Assembly (NCBI GenBank): GCA_964393035.1
Contig: CAYMRX010000003.1
Location: 1-64,000, forward strand
DNA: 64,000 nucleotides
Reading direction: 5' to 3'
DNA from: Tabrizicola_A sp964393035
GTDB taxonomy: Bacteria > Pseudomonadota > Alphaproteobacteria > Rhodobacterales > Rhodobacteraceae
In this document: in pieces, positions 7,586-17,164 of the stretch
How positions within the stretch are numbered: position 1 is the first letter of the stretch
How the letters are laid out: each line of letters starts with the position of its first letter
Made by a program: the position numbers and the translations under genes
The notes under the pieces: model-generated
Seen by the model: only the letters and a program-made list of their open reading frames with translations
What the model was told of the DNA's origin: nothing
The model's database searches: none

Positions 7586-9801
7586 CGGAAAAGGTTATCG
7601 CCTTCGACATCAACGCCGCCAACCGGGCCGCAGGGCCGCAAGCCCCCCCGCGCCCTGCCCCGGCGGAACGCCCGAGCAAACCGCGCGCGTCAAATCGTGC
7701 GCTTGCCCGCGCGCAATTGGCGTCGGTTTATGCGGGGCTGGTCGGGCAGGATATCGCCGTCGCCGACATTCTGGAAAACCTGCAAATGGTTGCGGGGGCG
7801 GGGCATCTTGGCCTGACCGAACTCTCCGCCGCGCTGCGGGGCTGCGGTTTGACGACAGGTGTCGAACATACCCCGCGCCTGTCGTCCAGACACCTGCCCG
7901 CGCTGGCCGAGATGACCTCGGGTCAGGTCGTGTTGGTCTTGGCCGAAGATGACAATGGCCTGCAAATCTATGACACCACCTGCCCCGACATGCGGGCCGA
8001 GGTTTCCAGCCATGATTTCGCCCAAGTCTATGCCGGGCGGGTGCTGCGCACGAAAACCAGCATGGCCGATCTGGAAAAGCGTCATGCGGGTTCAACCGGC
8101 AAGGGTCATTGGTTCTGGTCGGAATTGCAGAACTATCGCCGTCAGATGCTGGAGGTGGCCGCGGGCAGCCTTGTGGCCAATCTCTTGGCGGTGTCCGTCT
8201 CGCTGTTCTCGATGCAGGTCTATGACCGGGTGATCCCGTATCAGTCCGAACCGACGCTGTGGGTTCTGGCATGGGGGGCAATGCTGGCCATCGTCCTGGA
8301 GGCGGCGCTGAAACTCGCCCGCTCGGGCCTGATGGATGTCACGGGAAAGCGCATCGAATTGACGGTGCAAAACCGCCTGATGGGCAAGCTTTTGGGCATG
8401 AAAACCGGGCCGGGCCAGAAATCCCCCAGCCAGACCTTCGCCGCCATGCGCGAGTTTTCCTCGGTGCGGGAATTCTTCACCGCCTCGACGATTGGAACCG
8501 TGGCGGACCTGCCCTTTCTTTTGATCTTCCTTGCCCTTGTCGCCTCCATCGGCGGCAATCTGGTCTGGGTGTTGATCGCCGGCGGGGTGCTGATGGTACT
8601 GCCGGGCTTCCTTTTGCAAAAGAAGATGGTCGCCCTGACCGCCGCCACCCAAGGCGCCAGCCAGAAATCGGCCCGTCTGCTTTATGAGGCGGTGTTCGAG
8701 GCGGAGACGGTCACGACCCAGCGCGGCGAGGAGCGCGTCAAACGGATATGGGCCGAACTTTCCGCCCTCTCTGCCGCCAAATCCGCTGACCAGCGTCACC
8801 TGACCGCCCTTTTGGGTTACTGGGCCGGAGCGGTACAGCAGGCGACCTATGTGGTCGCGGTGATCGTCGGGGCCTATCTGGTCTTTGCCGGCCAATTCAC
8901 CGTCGGCACCATCATTGCCATCGGCATCCTGACCGGCCGCACGCTTGGCCCCTTGGCCGCGCTGTCGGCAACCTTGGCCAAATGGACCAATGTGAAAGCG
9001 GCGCTGGATGGGTTGGAGGCCATCGCCAACGCGCGCCAATATGAGGAAGAAGGCCGCCACTATCTGCGCCGCAACCGCATCCTGGGGATTTACGAGATGC
9101 GGAACCTTGAATTCCGCTATGACGCGCAATCCGCCCCCATCGTCGATATTCAGGGCCTTGCCATCCTGCAGGGGCAGCATGTGGCGGTGCTTGGTGCCAA
9201 TGGCTCGGGCAAATCGACGCTGCTGCGGGTGCTGGCCGGGCTATATGAGCCAACCAAGGGCCGCGTCCTGCTGGATGGGGTTGACCTTGACCAGCTTCAC
9301 CCACGCGACCTGCGTCGGGGTGTGGGCTATCTGGGGCAAGATGTGCGGCTGTTTGCCGGAACGCTGCGCGACAACCTGAACCTGACGCAATTGGAACGCG
9401 ACGACGACCGCCTGTTCGCCGCGCTGGATTTTGCGGGTCTTGGTCCCTTTGTCCGCAATCACCCGCGCGGGCTGGATATTGAAATCAAGGAGATGGGCGA
9501 AGGCCTGTCGGTCGGTCAGCGCCAATCCATCGGCTGGGCGCGGATCTGGCTGCAAGACCCCGCCGTGGCGATTCTGGACGAGCCGACATCGGCCCTCGAC
9601 CAGACCTTGGAAAACACGCTGGTGTCGCGACTTGGCACTTGGCTGCAAGGCCGCACCGCGATTATCGCCACCCACCGCGTGCCGATCCTGCACCTGACCA
9701 GCCGCACGCTGATCCTGCAAAACGGCAAGCTGGCGGTGGATGGCCCGCGCGATCAGGTTCTGGCCCATCTGGCCAAAGCGCAGGCAGGGGCCAAGGCATG
9801 A
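7582..9801 (+). CDS. Type I secretion ABC transporter (permease/ATPase) with C39-like domain
   Basis: A 739-residue fused permease and ATPase. Residues about 30-150 form a C39-peptidase-like domain without the catalytic Cys signature, so it should recognise rather than cleave the cargo. About 160-440 is the exporter membrane domain. The ATPase has Walker A GANGSGKST (about 536), signature LSVGQRQ (about 641), Walker B AILDEPTSALD (about 663) and switch His in ATHR (about 697). It energises export of the adhesin across the inner membrane. The GTG start at 7582 overlaps the preceding stop (GTGA), and its own stop overlaps the next start (ATGA), showing tight coupling. Confidence 0.92.
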   Translation: MTEKVIAFDINAANRAAGPQAPPRPAPAERPSKPRASNRALARAQLASVYAGLVGQDIAVADILENLQMVAGAGHLGLTELSAALRGCGLTTGVEHTPRLSSRHLPALAEMTSGQVVLVLAEDDNGLQIYDTTCPDMRAEVSSHDFAQVYAGRVLRTKTSMADLEKRHAGSTGKGHWFWSELQNYRRQMLEVAAGSLVANLLAVSVSLFSMQVYDRVIPYQSEPTLWVLAWGAMLAIVLEAALKLARSGLMDVTGKRIELTVQNRLMGKLLGMKTGPGQKSPSQTFAAMREFSSVREFFTASTIGTVADLPFLLIFLALVASIGGNLVWVLIAGGVLMVLPGFLLQKKMVALTAATQGASQKSARLLYEAVFEAETVTTQRGEERVKRIWAELSALSAAKSADQRHLTALLGYWAGAVQQATYVVAVIVGAYLVFAGQFTVGTIIAIGILTGRTLGPLAALSATLAKWTNVKAALDGLEAIANARQYEEEGRHYLRRNRILGIYEMRNLEFRYDAQSAPIVDIQGLAILQGQHVAVLGANGSGKSTLLRVLAGLYEPTKGRVLLDGVDLDQLHPRDLRRGVGYLGQDVRLFAGTLRDNLNLTQLERDDDRLFAALDFAGLGPFVRNHPRGLDIEIKEMGEGLSVGQRQSIGWARIWLQDPAVAILDEPTSALDQTLENTLVSRLGTWLQGRTAIIATHRVPILHLTSRTLILQNGKLAVDGPRDQVLAHLAKAQAGAKA

Positions 9802-10979
9802 GCGCGCTGGCATACGAAGACGAATTGGTGGGCCGGCGCCGCGGCCCCAGTCTGGTGATCTGGGCCATTGTCGCAAGTGCGGCGCTGTTCATCCTGTGGG
9901 CAGCGCTGGCTTGGGTCGATGAAATCGTCCGCGCCACGGGCGAGGTGGTGTCCTCCTCCCGCCCGCAGATCATCCAGAACCTTGAAGGCGGCATTCTGGC
10001 TGAACTCAATGTCGCCGAAGGTGATGTGGTCGAAGAAGGCCAGATGCTGGCTCGGCTTTATGGCACCCAGTTTCAGGCCACGGTTGACGAGTTGGACGAC
10101 GAAATCGCCGCCTTGGAAATCCGTCGCCTGCGGCTGGAAGCGGAAATGCAGGAAGATGCAGATTTCGCCCTTCCGGCCGAGATTGAAGCGCGCGTCCCCG
10201 CCATCGCCGCTTCGGAACGCAGGCTTTTGGCCGCGCGGATTGATGAATATCAGGCCCGCGTCTCTGGGGCAGAGGCGGTGGCCGAACAGACGGCCAAGGA
10301 GTTGGATCTTGTGCAAAAGATGTATGACCGCGAAATCGCCCCGCTAATCGAGGTGACGCGGGCGAAAAAAGCCCATTCAGACGCGCAAAACAAACTGTCC
10401 GAAGCGGTGACCAGCACCGAAAAGGAACGCGCGACCGACTATTCCAAGACCCAAGGGGAACTGGCCAGCCTGAAGCAAAAGCGCAAGATGTCGCAAGATC
10501 AGCTTGCGCGTACCACCCTTCTGGCGCCGATGCGCGGTGTGGTGAACAAGCTTTCCGTCACCACCATCGGCGGCGTGGTGCGGCCGGGCGAAGAAATCTT
10601 GCAGATCATCCCCTTGGACGATGAGGTTTTCGTCGAAGCCAAGGTCAAGCCCCGCGACATCGCTGCGGTGCGGATGGGGCAAGAGGCAACGATCAAGCTG
10701 TCGGCCTATGACTACACGATTTACGGCAGCCTGCATGGCAAGGTCACCTTTGTGTCCGCTGACACCTTCAAAGACGAAAACGCCCGCAATCCCGATGCCG
10801 AGGCGCATTACAAGGTAACGCTGGCGGTGGATCGCAGCCAGTTCGACGACCGGCAGAAAAAGCTGGAAATCCGCCCCGGCATGCAGGCCACGGTCGAACT
10901 GGAAACCGGTGGCAAGACGATTCTGACCTATCTGACCAAGCCGCTTTACAAAGCAAACGAGGCGCTGCGGGAAAGATGA
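9798..10979 (+). CDS. HlyD-family membrane fusion protein of the type I system
   Basis: A 393-residue periplasmic adaptor. One N-terminal transmembrane segment (residues about 17-37) is followed by a biotinyl-lipoyl-like half motif (QNLEGGILAELNVAEGDVVEEGQ), a long coiled-coil hairpin (about 95-230), the second half motif, and a beta-barrel domain. It links the ABC transporter to the TolC-like channel. The ATG at 9798 overlaps the stop of the transporter gene. It closes the secretion operon; the next gene, motB, starts 136 bp later on the same strand. Confidence 0.93.
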   Translation: MSALAYEDELVGRRRGPSLVIWAIVASAALFILWAALAWVDEIVRATGEVVSSSRPQIIQNLEGGILAELNVAEGDVVEEGQMLARLYGTQFQATVDELDDEIAALEIRRLRLEAEMQEDADFALPAEIEARVPAIAASERRLLAARIDEYQARVSGAEAVAEQTAKELDLVQKMYDREIAPLIEVTRAKKAHSDAQNKLSEAVTSTEKERATDYSKTQGELASLKQKRKMSQDQLARTTLLAPMRGVVNKLSVTTIGGVVRPGEEILQIIPLDDEVFVEAKVKPRDIAAVRMGQEATIKLSAYDYTIYGSLHGKVTFVSADTFKDENARNPDAEAHYKVTLAVDRSQFDDRQKKLEIRPGMQATVELETGGKTILTYLTKPLYKANEALRER

Positions 10980-11026
10980 CCGAAGGGGGTTTCCCGGCCC
11001 GGTTCGACAAACGGCACCGCTGGCCC

Positions 11027-11056
11027 TTAATATTCCCTAAAATGCCGTCCCTTAAC
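11027..11056 (+). promoter_or_regulatory. Candidate CtrA-like site upstream of motB
   Basis: TTAA-TATTCCC-TAAA at 11027-11041 approximates the TTAA-N7-TTAA pattern bound by CtrA in alphaproteobacteria, and a further TTAAC half-site follows at 11052-11056. It is about 75 bp before the motB start. One base deviates from consensus; binding is inferred only. Confidence 0.35.
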
Positions 11057-11115
11057 CCCCCTGCAACCCTGTTCCGCTAGATCTGCCCTTGGGTGTGAAA
11101 GACATGGGTGTGTGA

Positions 11116-11952
11116 ATGGCCGGGCAAGGTAATGCCAAGCCAGTCATCATCAAGCGGAAGAAAGTCGTGCAAGGCGGCGGGCATCATGGCGGTGCCTGGA
11201 AAGTCGCCTATGCAGACTTCGTGACGGCCATGATGGCCTTCTTCATGCTGATGTGGCTGTTGAATGCGACGACGGAAAAACAACGCAAGGGGATTGCGGA
11301 TTATTTCAATCCGACGATTCCGGTGAACCGTGTCTCCGGGGGGGGTGACGGCGCCTTTGGCGGCGACAGCACTTTTACGGAAAACACGCTGGCCCAGACC
11401 GGCACCGGCGCGACAGACGAAAACCCCACCGAAGCCGACAAGGCCCGCGGCGAGGCCTTGTCTGAAGGCGAAGCGGCGGCGGATCAAAAGGCGTTGTCAG
11501 AGGTGGAACAGGCTTTGACCGCCAAAGGCGGGGAAAGCATGACCATGGAGCGGTTATTGCGCCATGTGGTGACCCGCGTCACAGACGAGGGTCTTGTCAT
11601 TGAGATATTCGACCTTGAAGGCACGCCGCTGTTCAAGGAGGAAACCTCTGAAGCCACGGAAATGACGCAGGAAATATGTGCGCTTCTTGCCGAGGTTCTA
11701 AGCTTGGTGACCAATGAGATCGCGGTCAACGGCCATGTCCGCAGCTATCCGATCACGCTGCGCGATGACCCGACCTGGGATCTTTCAACCGCGCGCGCCC
11801 AGACCCTGCGTCAGCTCTTGCAGGACCGAAAATTGCCGACCACCCGCATTGCCCGCATCACCGGCCATGCCGACCGCAAGCCGGCAACGGCCGACCCAAC
11901 CGCCCTGCGCAACAACCGGATTGAAATCGTCCTGCTGCGAAAGAATTTATGA
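11116..11952 (+). CDS. motB: Flagellar motor stator protein MotB
   Basis: A 278-residue stator subunit. A basic N-terminus leads into one transmembrane helix with the AYADFVTAMMAFFMLMWLL signature; Asp34 is the proton-accepting residue expected of MotB. The C-terminal part (about 170-278) is an OmpA-like peptidoglycan-binding domain ending in RITGHADRKP and NNRIEIVLL. With MotA it converts ion flow into torque. In this island motA is 10 kb away, which is common in alphaproteobacteria. It heads the motB-flgE-flgK-flgL-flgI run. Confidence 0.95.
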   Translation: MAGQGNAKPVIIKRKKVVQGGGHHGGAWKVAYADFVTAMMAFFMLMWLLNATTEKQRKGIADYFNPTIPVNRVSGGGDGAFGGDSTFTENTLAQTGTGATDENPTEADKARGEALSEGEAAADQKALSEVEQALTAKGGESMTMERLLRHVVTRVTDEGLVIEIFDLEGTPLFKEETSEATEMTQEICALLAEVLSLVTNEIAVNGHVRSYPITLRDDPTWDLSTARAQTLRQLLQDRKLPTTRIARITGHADRKPATADPTALRNNRIEIVLLRKNL

Positions 11953-11972
11953 ATTCCGTCAAATCTTAGCTG

Positions 11973-11988
11973 TTAGGGGAGAATTAAC
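11973..11988 (+). promoter_or_regulatory. Candidate CtrA-like site upstream of flgE
   Basis: TTAG-GGGAGAA-TTAAC matches the CtrA consensus TTAA-N7-TTAAC except for one base. It lies 58 bp before the flgE start in the 93-bp motB-flgE gap, so flgE-flgK-flgL-flgI may have their own promoter. Confidence 0.45.
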
Positions 11989-12045
11989 GCGACCTGTTGC
12001 AGTTTGGACTTCACACGAAGTCGAAGCTGCAGAAAGGCGCCATCG

Positions 12046-13350
12046 ATGACGATTTCCTCCTCGCTGAACGCGGGTGTTGCGGGCCTGAACGCGAATGCGA
12101 ACCGGCTTGCCACCATATCGGACAACATCGCGAACTCTGCGACTTATGGGTATAAACGCGCGCAGACCGATTTCCATTCGGTGGTAATCCACGGCAATTC
12201 CAATACCAGCTATTCGGCGGGCGGGGTCAGGACCACCAACTTTCGCCTGATCGACGACCGCGGCCCCCTGATCGCCACCACGAACTCAACCGATCTTGCC
12301 ATCGACGGGCGGGGTTTTCTTGCTGTCACGGATGCCAGTGCGGTAACGGCAAACACCAGCAGCTATCCGATCTCGCTTGTCACCACCGGGTCGTTTCGGG
12401 CCGATTCCGATGGGGTGTTGCGCACGGCCACCGGTCAGGTGCTGATGGGCTGGCCCGCCAATGCGGATGGCAGCCTGAACACCTACCCACGCGACACCAT
12501 GGCCGCGCTGGAACCTGTGCGCATCAATGCCAACCAATATGTCGGCAACCCGACATCGGAAATGCGGCTGGGCGTCAACCTGCCCGCCTCGGAAAGCGTC
12601 GCAGGCGCGGGTGGTGCCACGCATGATCTGACGGTGGAATATTTTGGCAACCTTGGCACGTCCGAGGCACTGGAATTCACCTTTACCCCCACCGTGCCAG
12701 CCAGCGGCACCTCGAACACCTGGACGATGGAGGTGCGCGACAGCGCCTCGGGCGGGGCTTTGGTCGGCGAATATGAGTTGATCTTCAACGACACCCAGAT
12801 CGGCGGCGGCACCCTGGCCAGCGTGACGGCAACCTCTGGCGGGGCCTATAACGCGGCCACTGGGGAAATTCAGCTCACCGTCGGGGGTGGCAGCATCAAA
12901 CTCGACATCGGCGAAATCGGCGAGGCCAATGGCATGACCCAACTTGCCAGCACCTTCTCGCCGGTGGCCATTTCCAAGAATGGCACCACGGTCGCCACGC
13001 TCTCCTCGGTTGAGGTTGATGAAAAGGGCTATCTTTATGCGGTCTATGATCAGGGTTTCACCCGCCGCATCTACCAGTTGCCGGTGGTGGATGTGCCGAA
13101 CCCCAACGGGCTGATCGCGACGAACAACCAAAGCTACCAGATATCGCCTGCCTCCGGCCCCTTCTATCTGTGGGATGCGGGCGATGGGCCGACCGGATCT
13201 ACCGTGGGCTTTTCACGCGAGGAATCGGCAACCGACGTCGCGGCCGAATTGACGCAACTGATCCAGACCCAGCGCGCCTATTCGTCGAATGCCAAGGTGA
13301 TCCAGACCGTGGACGAGATGTTGCAGGAAACCACGAATATCAAGCGGTAA
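12046..13350 (+). CDS. flgE: Flagellar hook protein FlgE
   Basis: A 434-residue axial protein. The N-terminus carries the rod/hook signature (SSLNAGVAGLNANANRL, then SDNIANSATYGYK), the middle a FlgE-specific beta-rich domain, and the C-terminus the conserved helix (AAELTQLIQTQRAYSSNAKVIQ). It polymerises into the hook joining rod and filament. The ATG at 12046 matches the family N-terminus; an upstream in-frame start at 12004 has no support. It is followed six bases later by flgK. Confidence 0.95.
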   Translation: MTISSSLNAGVAGLNANANRLATISDNIANSATYGYKRAQTDFHSVVIHGNSNTSYSAGGVRTTNFRLIDDRGPLIATTNSTDLAIDGRGFLAVTDASAVTANTSSYPISLVTTGSFRADSDGVLRTATGQVLMGWPANADGSLNTYPRDTMAALEPVRINANQYVGNPTSEMRLGVNLPASESVAGAGGATHDLTVEYFGNLGTSEALEFTFTPTVPASGTSNTWTMEVRDSASGGALVGEYELIFNDTQIGGGTLASVTATSGGAYNAATGEIQLTVGGGSIKLDIGEIGEANGMTQLASTFSPVAISKNGTTVATLSSVEVDEKGYLYAVYDQGFTRRIYQLPVVDVPNPNGLIATNNQSYQISPASGPFYLWDAGDGPTGSTVGFSREESATDVAAELTQLIQTQRAYSSNAKVIQTVDEMLQETTNIKR

Positions 13351-13356
13351 CGCGTC

Positions 13357-14814
13357 ATGAGCATCTCGGGCAGCCTTTCCAGCGCGCTTTCCGGCCTGAC
13401 CGCCGCGGCAAAGGCGGCCGAGGTGGTGTCTTCGAACATCGCCAATGCCACAACCGAAGGTTACGGCCGCCGCGAGGTCATCACCACCGCCCGCGCCGTT
13501 GGTCACACCGGGCAAGGGGTGCAGATTGTCGGCGTGCGGCGGGATGTCGATGCGGCGCTGCTTTCTGACCGCCGCCGCGCCGAGGCGACGGGTGGCGAAC
13601 GCGATGCCAAAGCGGCCTTTTTCCAACGGCTTGAAACGGCGGTCGGCACCACGGACAGCGCCGTCTCGCTGGGCGGCCGCATCGCCGCCTTTGACACCGC
13701 CCTTTTGGAAGCGGTCTCATTGCCCGATTCCGAGGCGCGCCTTTCCAAGGTGGCCGAAACCGCCCGCGCGCTTGCCAGCCATATCAGCACAGCCTCGCAA
13801 GCGGTGCAGGCCGCGCGGGCCGATGCAGATGACCGGATCGAAGCGGATGTCGATCTGCTCAATCGCACGCTCGCGCAGATCTCGGAACTCAACACCAACA
13901 TCCGCGCGACCTATGCCGGAACCCGCGATCCTTCGGCGCTGATTGACCAGCGTCAGCAGTTGATCGACAGCATCGCCTCGGTGGTGCCCATCCGCGAAGT
14001 TCCCCGCGACGATGGGCAGATCGCGCTTTACACCACGGGCGGCGCCATGCTGGTTGATGGCCACGCCGCCACCTTTGGGTTTGATCCTTCGGGCATTGTC
14101 ACCGCCGAAATGTCACTTGGGGCGGGCAGCCTGTCCGGCCTCACCTTGAACGGGCGCGCCGTGGCCACATCGGGTGCCGACAGCCCGATTGCCGGGGGGG
14201 AATTGGCCGCCCATTTCGCGGTGCGTGATACGTTGGCACCGGAAGCCCAAGCCAAACTTGATGCCCTGGCCCGCGATCTGGTGGAGCGTTTTGCCGATAC
14301 AGGCGTCGATCCGACGTTAACGGCGGGTCAAGCCGGGCTTTTTACCGATGGGGGCGGAAATTTTCTTGCCGCCAATGAGCTCGGCCTCGCCCAACGCCTG
14401 ACGTTGAATGCGGCCGTCGATCCGCAACAAGGTGGCGCGCTTTGGCGGCTGCGGGACGGAATTGGCGCCACAACCCCCGGTCTGGCCGGAGATACCCGCG
14501 GCCTCGTGGCGCTTCAGGTGGCGCTCAACACCGCACGGGTGCCGTCTTCGGGGCAGTTCATGACCGGAGCAAGAAGCTTTTCCGCACTGCAAGGCGATAT
14601 GCTTTCTGCGATGGTGTCCAATCGGTTGACCGCCGAATCCGAGGCCAGCTATGCCAAGGCCCGCACAGAAGCCCTGATGCAGTTGGAATTGGCCGCCGGG
14701 GTCGACACCGATCAGGAACTGCAATCCCTTTTGCTGATCGAGCAGGCCTATACCGCCAATGCCAAGGTCATTCAGACGGTTGGCGAAATGATCGACACCT
14801 TGCTGGGGATGTAA
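13357..14814 (+). CDS. flgK: Flagellar hook-associated protein FlgK (HAP1)
   Basis: A 485-residue protein with the FlgK N-terminal helix (LSSALSGLTAAAKAAEVVSSNI, ANATTEGYGRR) and C-terminal helix (LLLIEQAYTANAKVIQTVGEM). A FlgK-type segment with IDQRQQLIDSIASVV is seen near residue 190. It forms the junction between hook and filament together with FlgL. Located between flgE and flgL with gaps of six and three bases. Confidence 0.94.
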   Translation: MSISGSLSSALSGLTAAAKAAEVVSSNIANATTEGYGRREVITTARAVGHTGQGVQIVGVRRDVDAALLSDRRRAEATGGERDAKAAFFQRLETAVGTTDSAVSLGGRIAAFDTALLEAVSLPDSEARLSKVAETARALASHISTASQAVQAARADADDRIEADVDLLNRTLAQISELNTNIRATYAGTRDPSALIDQRQQLIDSIASVVPIREVPRDDGQIALYTTGGAMLVDGHAATFGFDPSGIVTAEMSLGAGSLSGLTLNGRAVATSGADSPIAGGELAAHFAVRDTLAPEAQAKLDALARDLVERFADTGVDPTLTAGQAGLFTDGGGNFLAANELGLAQRLTLNAAVDPQQGGALWRLRDGIGATTPGLAGDTRGLVALQVALNTARVPSSGQFMTGARSFSALQGDMLSAMVSNRLTAESEASYAKARTEALMQLELAAGVDTDQELQSLLLIEQAYTANAKVIQTVGEMIDTLLGM

Positions 14815-14817
14815 GCC

Positions 14818-15825
14818 ATGTCTTTGATCGGGTTCGGAGATTTGGCGCAATCCAATGCCATGCGCCGTCATATCACCCAAGCCAAGACCGATCTGGCGCG
14901 CCTGTCGCAAGAATTGACCACCGGTCAGGCCGCCGACACGCCCCGCCATCTTTCGGGCGACATGGGGCCGCTTTTGGCCATTGATTCCAGCCTTGCCCGG
15001 CTGGAGGGCCATGGCGCGATCACCCGCGAGTTGGCGCTGTTTGCCGAGGCAATGCAAACCGGTCTTTCAACGGTTTCCGATATGGCGCTGACGGCCGCGA
15101 ATGGCCTGATCGCCGCCTCGGGAACCGCATCGGCAGCCCATATTAACACCGCCGCCTCGGCCGCCCAATCCGCCCTGCGCTCGACCATTTCAACCCTGAA
15201 CACCCGTTTCGGCGATCGCACGCTTTTTGCGGGCATGGAAACGGGCGCGCAGGCCATGGCGTCGGTGGATACGCTGATGACAGCATTGGAAAGTGCCATC
15301 AGCGCGGCCGGTGCCACCGACGTCGCCGCGGTCGAAGCCGCAGTTGACGCCTGGTTCGCGTCACCGGGTGGCTATGACGGCACGGTCTATCTGGGCGGCG
15401 CCCCGCTGAGTGATGTGCCAATTGCGGCAGAAGAATCCGTGGCCCTTGATGTGACCGCCAATGACCCGGCCTTGCGCGAAACGCTGAAAGGTCTGGCCAT
15501 GGCCACGCTGGTCGACCGCGGCATCTTCTCCGGTCAATATGAGCTGCAACAGGATCTTGCCCAACGCGCCGGGGAAGTTCTGTTTGCCGGGGAAACCGAT
15601 CGGGCCGACCTTGCGGCCCGGCTGGGCGGGCTGCAATCGCAGATCGACCGCGCGCAGACCCGCAATGAAAGCGAAGCCGCCGCACTGGGCATTGCGCGCA
15701 CCGGCATGGTCGAGATTGACCCCTATGAAACCTCGACCCGGTTGCAGGATGCCGAAAGCCAACTCGAACTCATCTACACCCTCACAGCGCGCATTTCGCG
15801 CCTCAGTCTTGCGGATTACCTCTGA
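14818..15825 (+). CDS. flgL: Flagellar hook-associated protein FlgL (HAP3)
   Basis: A 335-residue flagellin-like protein. Helical termini (QAKTDLARLSQELTTGQ at the start; ESQLELIYTLTARISRLSL at the end) resemble the flagellin D0/D1 domains, and the position between flgK and flgI identifies it as FlgL rather than a second flagellin. It caps the FlgK junction before filament assembly. Its stop shares one base with the flgI start (TGATG). Confidence 0.88.
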   Translation: MSLIGFGDLAQSNAMRRHITQAKTDLARLSQELTTGQAADTPRHLSGDMGPLLAIDSSLARLEGHGAITRELALFAEAMQTGLSTVSDMALTAANGLIAASGTASAAHINTAASAAQSALRSTISTLNTRFGDRTLFAGMETGAQAMASVDTLMTALESAISAAGATDVAAVEAAVDAWFASPGGYDGTVYLGGAPLSDVPIAAEESVALDVTANDPALRETLKGLAMATLVDRGIFSGQYELQQDLAQRAGEVLFAGETDRADLAARLGGLQSQIDRAQTRNESEAAALGIARTGMVEIDPYETSTRLQDAESQLELIYTLTARISRLSLADYL

Positions 15826-16922
15826 TGTTCAAAGCTTTGCTGGTGTTTTTGTGTCTGGTGCCGGGGCTTGCCGCGGCGGGGCCGGTGCGGATCAAGGACC
15901 TGGTCGAATTCGACGGCGTGCGCGGCAACGATCTGGTCGGCTATGGCCTTGTCGTCGGGCTGAATGGCACCGGCGACGGCATCCGCAACGCGCCTTTCAC
16001 CGAAGAAATCATGTCCAATCTGCTGGAACGACTGGGCGTCAATGTCGCAGGCGAGGAATACCGGCCGAAGAATGTCGCGGCGGTCTTTGTGACGGCCAAT
16101 CTTCCGCCCTTTGCCCGCGCGGGGGGGCGGATTGATGTCACGGTCTCGGCGATTGGTGATGCAAAAAGCCTGCTGGGCGGGACTTTGGTCATGACCCCGC
16201 TGAACGGGGCGGACGGGCAGATCTATGCCGTGGCCCAGGGTACGATCATCGCAGGTGGAATTTCGGCCGAAGGCGAGGCGGCGCGGGTTGTTCAAGGGGT
16301 GCCTACGGCAGGCACGATCCCTTCGGGGGCTTATGTGGAACGCGAGGTGGAATTCGATTTCACGGGCCTTGATCAATTGCGCCTCGCGCTGCGCGCGCCA
16401 GATTTCACCACGGCGGCCCGGATCGAGGATGCCATAAACCGTGACATGGGGCGCGGGGCCGCCCGGATGCTGGATGGCGGCACGGTGATGCTGAACGTCT
16501 CGGCCGTCGGCAACGGGTCTCCGGCGCATGTGCTGAGCCGGGTGGAAAACATCGCCGTCGAACCGGAAAGTCGCGCGCGCGTGGTGGTTGACCAGCGGTC
16601 CGGCACGATTGTGATGGGGCAGGATGTGCGGATCAGCCGGGTTGCCGTGGCCCAAGGCAACCTGACCTTGCGGGTCGAGGAAGCCCCAACCGTGTCGCAG
16701 CCCAACCCCTTTGCCGAGGGCGAAAGCATTGTGGTGCCCAGCACCACCGCCAGCATCACAACCGAACCGGGCAAAGGACTTGCCGAGGTCACCGGTGGCA
16801 CCAGCCTTTCCGAGGTGGTTGCCGGTTTGAACGCGCTTGGCGTCGCCCCCTATGACATGATTGACATCCTGAAAAGCATCAATGCGGCCGGGGCGCTGCA
16901 TGCCGAATTCGTGGTGAATTGA
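15825..16922 (+). CDS. flgI: Flagellar P-ring protein FlgI
   Basis: A 365-residue periplasmic ring protein with a Sec signal peptide (MFKALLVFLCLVPGLAAA). Family hallmarks include RIKDLVEFDGVRGNDLVGYG, GLNGTGDG, and the C-terminal LNALGVAPYDMIDILKSI. It forms the P-ring bushing around the rod in the peptidoglycan layer, together with FlgA (periplasmic chaperone, at 31.5 kb) and the L-ring FlgH. Last gene of its run; a hairpin follows. Confidence 0.96.
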   Translation: MFKALLVFLCLVPGLAAAGPVRIKDLVEFDGVRGNDLVGYGLVVGLNGTGDGIRNAPFTEEIMSNLLERLGVNVAGEEYRPKNVAAVFVTANLPPFARAGGRIDVTVSAIGDAKSLLGGTLVMTPLNGADGQIYAVAQGTIIAGGISAEGEAARVVQGVPTAGTIPSGAYVEREVEFDFTGLDQLRLALRAPDFTTAARIEDAINRDMGRGAARMLDGGTVMLNVSAVGNGSPAHVLSRVENIAVEPESRARVVVDQRSGTIVMGQDVRISRVAVAQGNLTLRVEEAPTVSQPNPFAEGESIVVPSTTASITTEPGKGLAEVTGGTSLSEVVAGLNALGVAPYDMIDILKSINAAGALHAEFVVN

Positions 16923-16928
16923 GCCTCC

Positions 16929-16949
16929 AACAGCCCCAGCGGGGTTGTT
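16929..16949 (+). terminator. Intrinsic terminator after flgI
   Basis: A 9-bp stem (one G-T pair) with a 3-nt AGC loop, AACAGCCCC against GGGGTTGTT, lies 6 bp after the flgI stop and is followed by a short T-rich stretch. It should end the motB-flgI transcript before the convergent fliP gene. Confidence 0.55.
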
Positions 16950-17164
16950 TGCGGACAACTGAAATCGGCACCGGTCCCTTCTGCCAATGACCGCAACACG
17001 GTCCCTCGTGCTGTACCACCCGTGGCGGTGATTAATCAGAGCGGCAAGGGCAAAGCAGGTGGCAAAAGCTGCTGGGTCGACCACTTACGCAACCGACCCG
17101 CTGGAATCTTGGATCTTTCGCCCTGCGGTCATTGCCTAAGGCGAGAAGGCTCTAAAGCTCGCGA

